DNA of 37,855 nt, taken from Thermoguttaceae bacterium. Lineage in GTDB: Bacteria > Planctomycetota > Planctomycetia > Pirellulales > Thermoguttaceae. The notes under the pieces are model-generated. The model saw only the letters and a list, made by a program, of their open reading frames with translations. It was not told the origin of the DNA and did no database searches. Location of the stretch: positions 1 through 37,855 of the forward strand of contig JAFRFG010000042.1 in the NCBI GenBank assembly GCA_017434455.1, given 5' to 3'. The position numbers and the translations under genes were made by a program. Positions 37,457 through 37,855 of the stretch are shown here, one piece after another (position 1 is the first letter of the stretch; every line of letters starts with the position of its first letter).

Positions 37457-37855
37457 TTATTTCGCCGGGGCTTCGGCCTTTTCGATCACCTGATCGATCA
37501 GGCCGTACTGGCACGCCTCTTCCGCCGACATAAAGTTGTCGCGGTCGGTATCGGCCAGGATCTTTTCCATCGGATGACCGGTATGTTTGATCATAATCCG
37601 GTTCATCTTCTCTTTGATCTTAGAGAATTCTCGCGCGTGAATCAAGATTTCTTCCGCGGTCCCATCCATCCCCGCCAGCGGCTGGTGGATCATGATCCGC
37701 GAGTTGGGCAGCGCGAAGCGCTTCCCCTTGGTCCCGGCGGTCAGAAGAATCGCCCCCATCGAGGCGCACTGCCCGATGCAGAAGGTCGCCACGTCGCAGC
37801 TGATGTACTGCATCGTGTCGTAGATCGCCAGCCCCGAGGAGACGCTTCCGCCGGG
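37457..37855 (-). CDS. clpP: ClpP protease, C-terminal part (cut by window edge)
   Basis: Proteolytic subunit of the ClpXP/ClpAP machines. 132 residues are visible, starting inside the fold at [18 protein letters not shown]; the true start lies beyond base 37855. The nucleophile Ser is in GQCASMGA and the His in MIHQPL. The conserved [19 protein letters not shown] segment supplies the catalytic Asp. All three catalytic positions in this part are intact, so it is a typical active ClpP rather than a ClpR-like variant. The end is normal ([10 protein letters not shown]). The ATG at 37813 is internal, not the start. It is followed by the coiled-coil lipoprotein gene. Confidence 0.95.
   Translation of the reverse strand, partial: PGGSVSSGLAIYDTMQYISCDVATFCIGQCASMGAILLTAGTKGKRFALPNSRIMIHQPLAGMDGTAEEILIHAREFSKIKEKMNRIMIKHTGHPMEKILADTDRDNFMSAEEACQYGLIDQVIEKAEAPAK

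Overview
The window is a high-GC, gene-dense chromosomal segment, most likely from a planctomycete. Evidence for this is four DUF1559 proteins with a type IV pilin-like N-terminus and a C-terminal H-X9-DG motif, a DUF1573 protein, a DUF58/BatA-like pair, a GYF_2 (DUF4339) membrane protein and several small lipoproteins. A fused ADP-forming acetyl-CoA synthetase suggests fermentative, acetate-producing growth. An anaerobic, possibly gut-associated, Pirellulales-like organism is my inference; no rRNA or other taxonomic marker is present. No insertion sequence, CRISPR array, prophage or defence island is visible.

Layout. 1-198: AT-rich edge with the possible tail of an unrelated gene. 199-3213 (-): uvrA. 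3413-4999 (+): Tat-exported protein resembling sugar isomerases. 5172-7899 (-): a DUF1559 gene and a DUF1573 gene. 8232-14189 (+): purL (with two PurS-like modules fused at its N-terminus), purQ and metG, followed by a train of stem-loops and then a DUF58 / BatA-like pair to 17620. 17751-20735 (-): a small basic protein and clpB, the latter driven by a consensus sigma-54 promoter and interrupted by one in-frame TAG. 20964-22850 (+): tandem duplicated serine hydrolases. 22872-23722 (-): a GYF_2 membrane protein and tRNA-Gln(CTG). 23949-27990 (+): ettA and the acetyl-CoA synthetase. 28292-33669 (-): a lipoprotein and three tandem DUF1559 paralogues. 34113-36161 (+): a secreted two-domain esterase-like hydrolase. 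36234-37855 (-): two small membrane proteins, a coiled-coil lipoprotein and the C-terminal part of clpP.

How the genes relate. PurL and PurQ are subunits of one FGAM synthetase, and metG probably shares their transcript. DUF58 and the BatA-like protein form the usual membrane-linked VWA pair, though the MoxR ATPase that normally precedes them is absent. ClpB and ClpP are both protein-quality-control enzymes but lie 17 kb apart. The exported esterase-like, isomerase-like and serine hydrolase proteins, together with acetate-forming energy metabolism, fit a bacterium using polymeric or host-derived carbohydrate; this is inference.

Most notable: (i) clpB with a Lys-to-amber change directly after Walker B of its second AAA+ module; (ii) a perfect sigma-54 promoter in front of it; (iii) a 28-bp block framed by GGCGCG/CGCGCC arms, conserved in the leaders of two DUF1559 paralogues while the surrounding DNA has diverged; (iv) five consecutive stem-loops after metG; (v) a Tat substrate with a His/Cys-rich N-tail. 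I see no clear multi-gene system of a wholly new kind.
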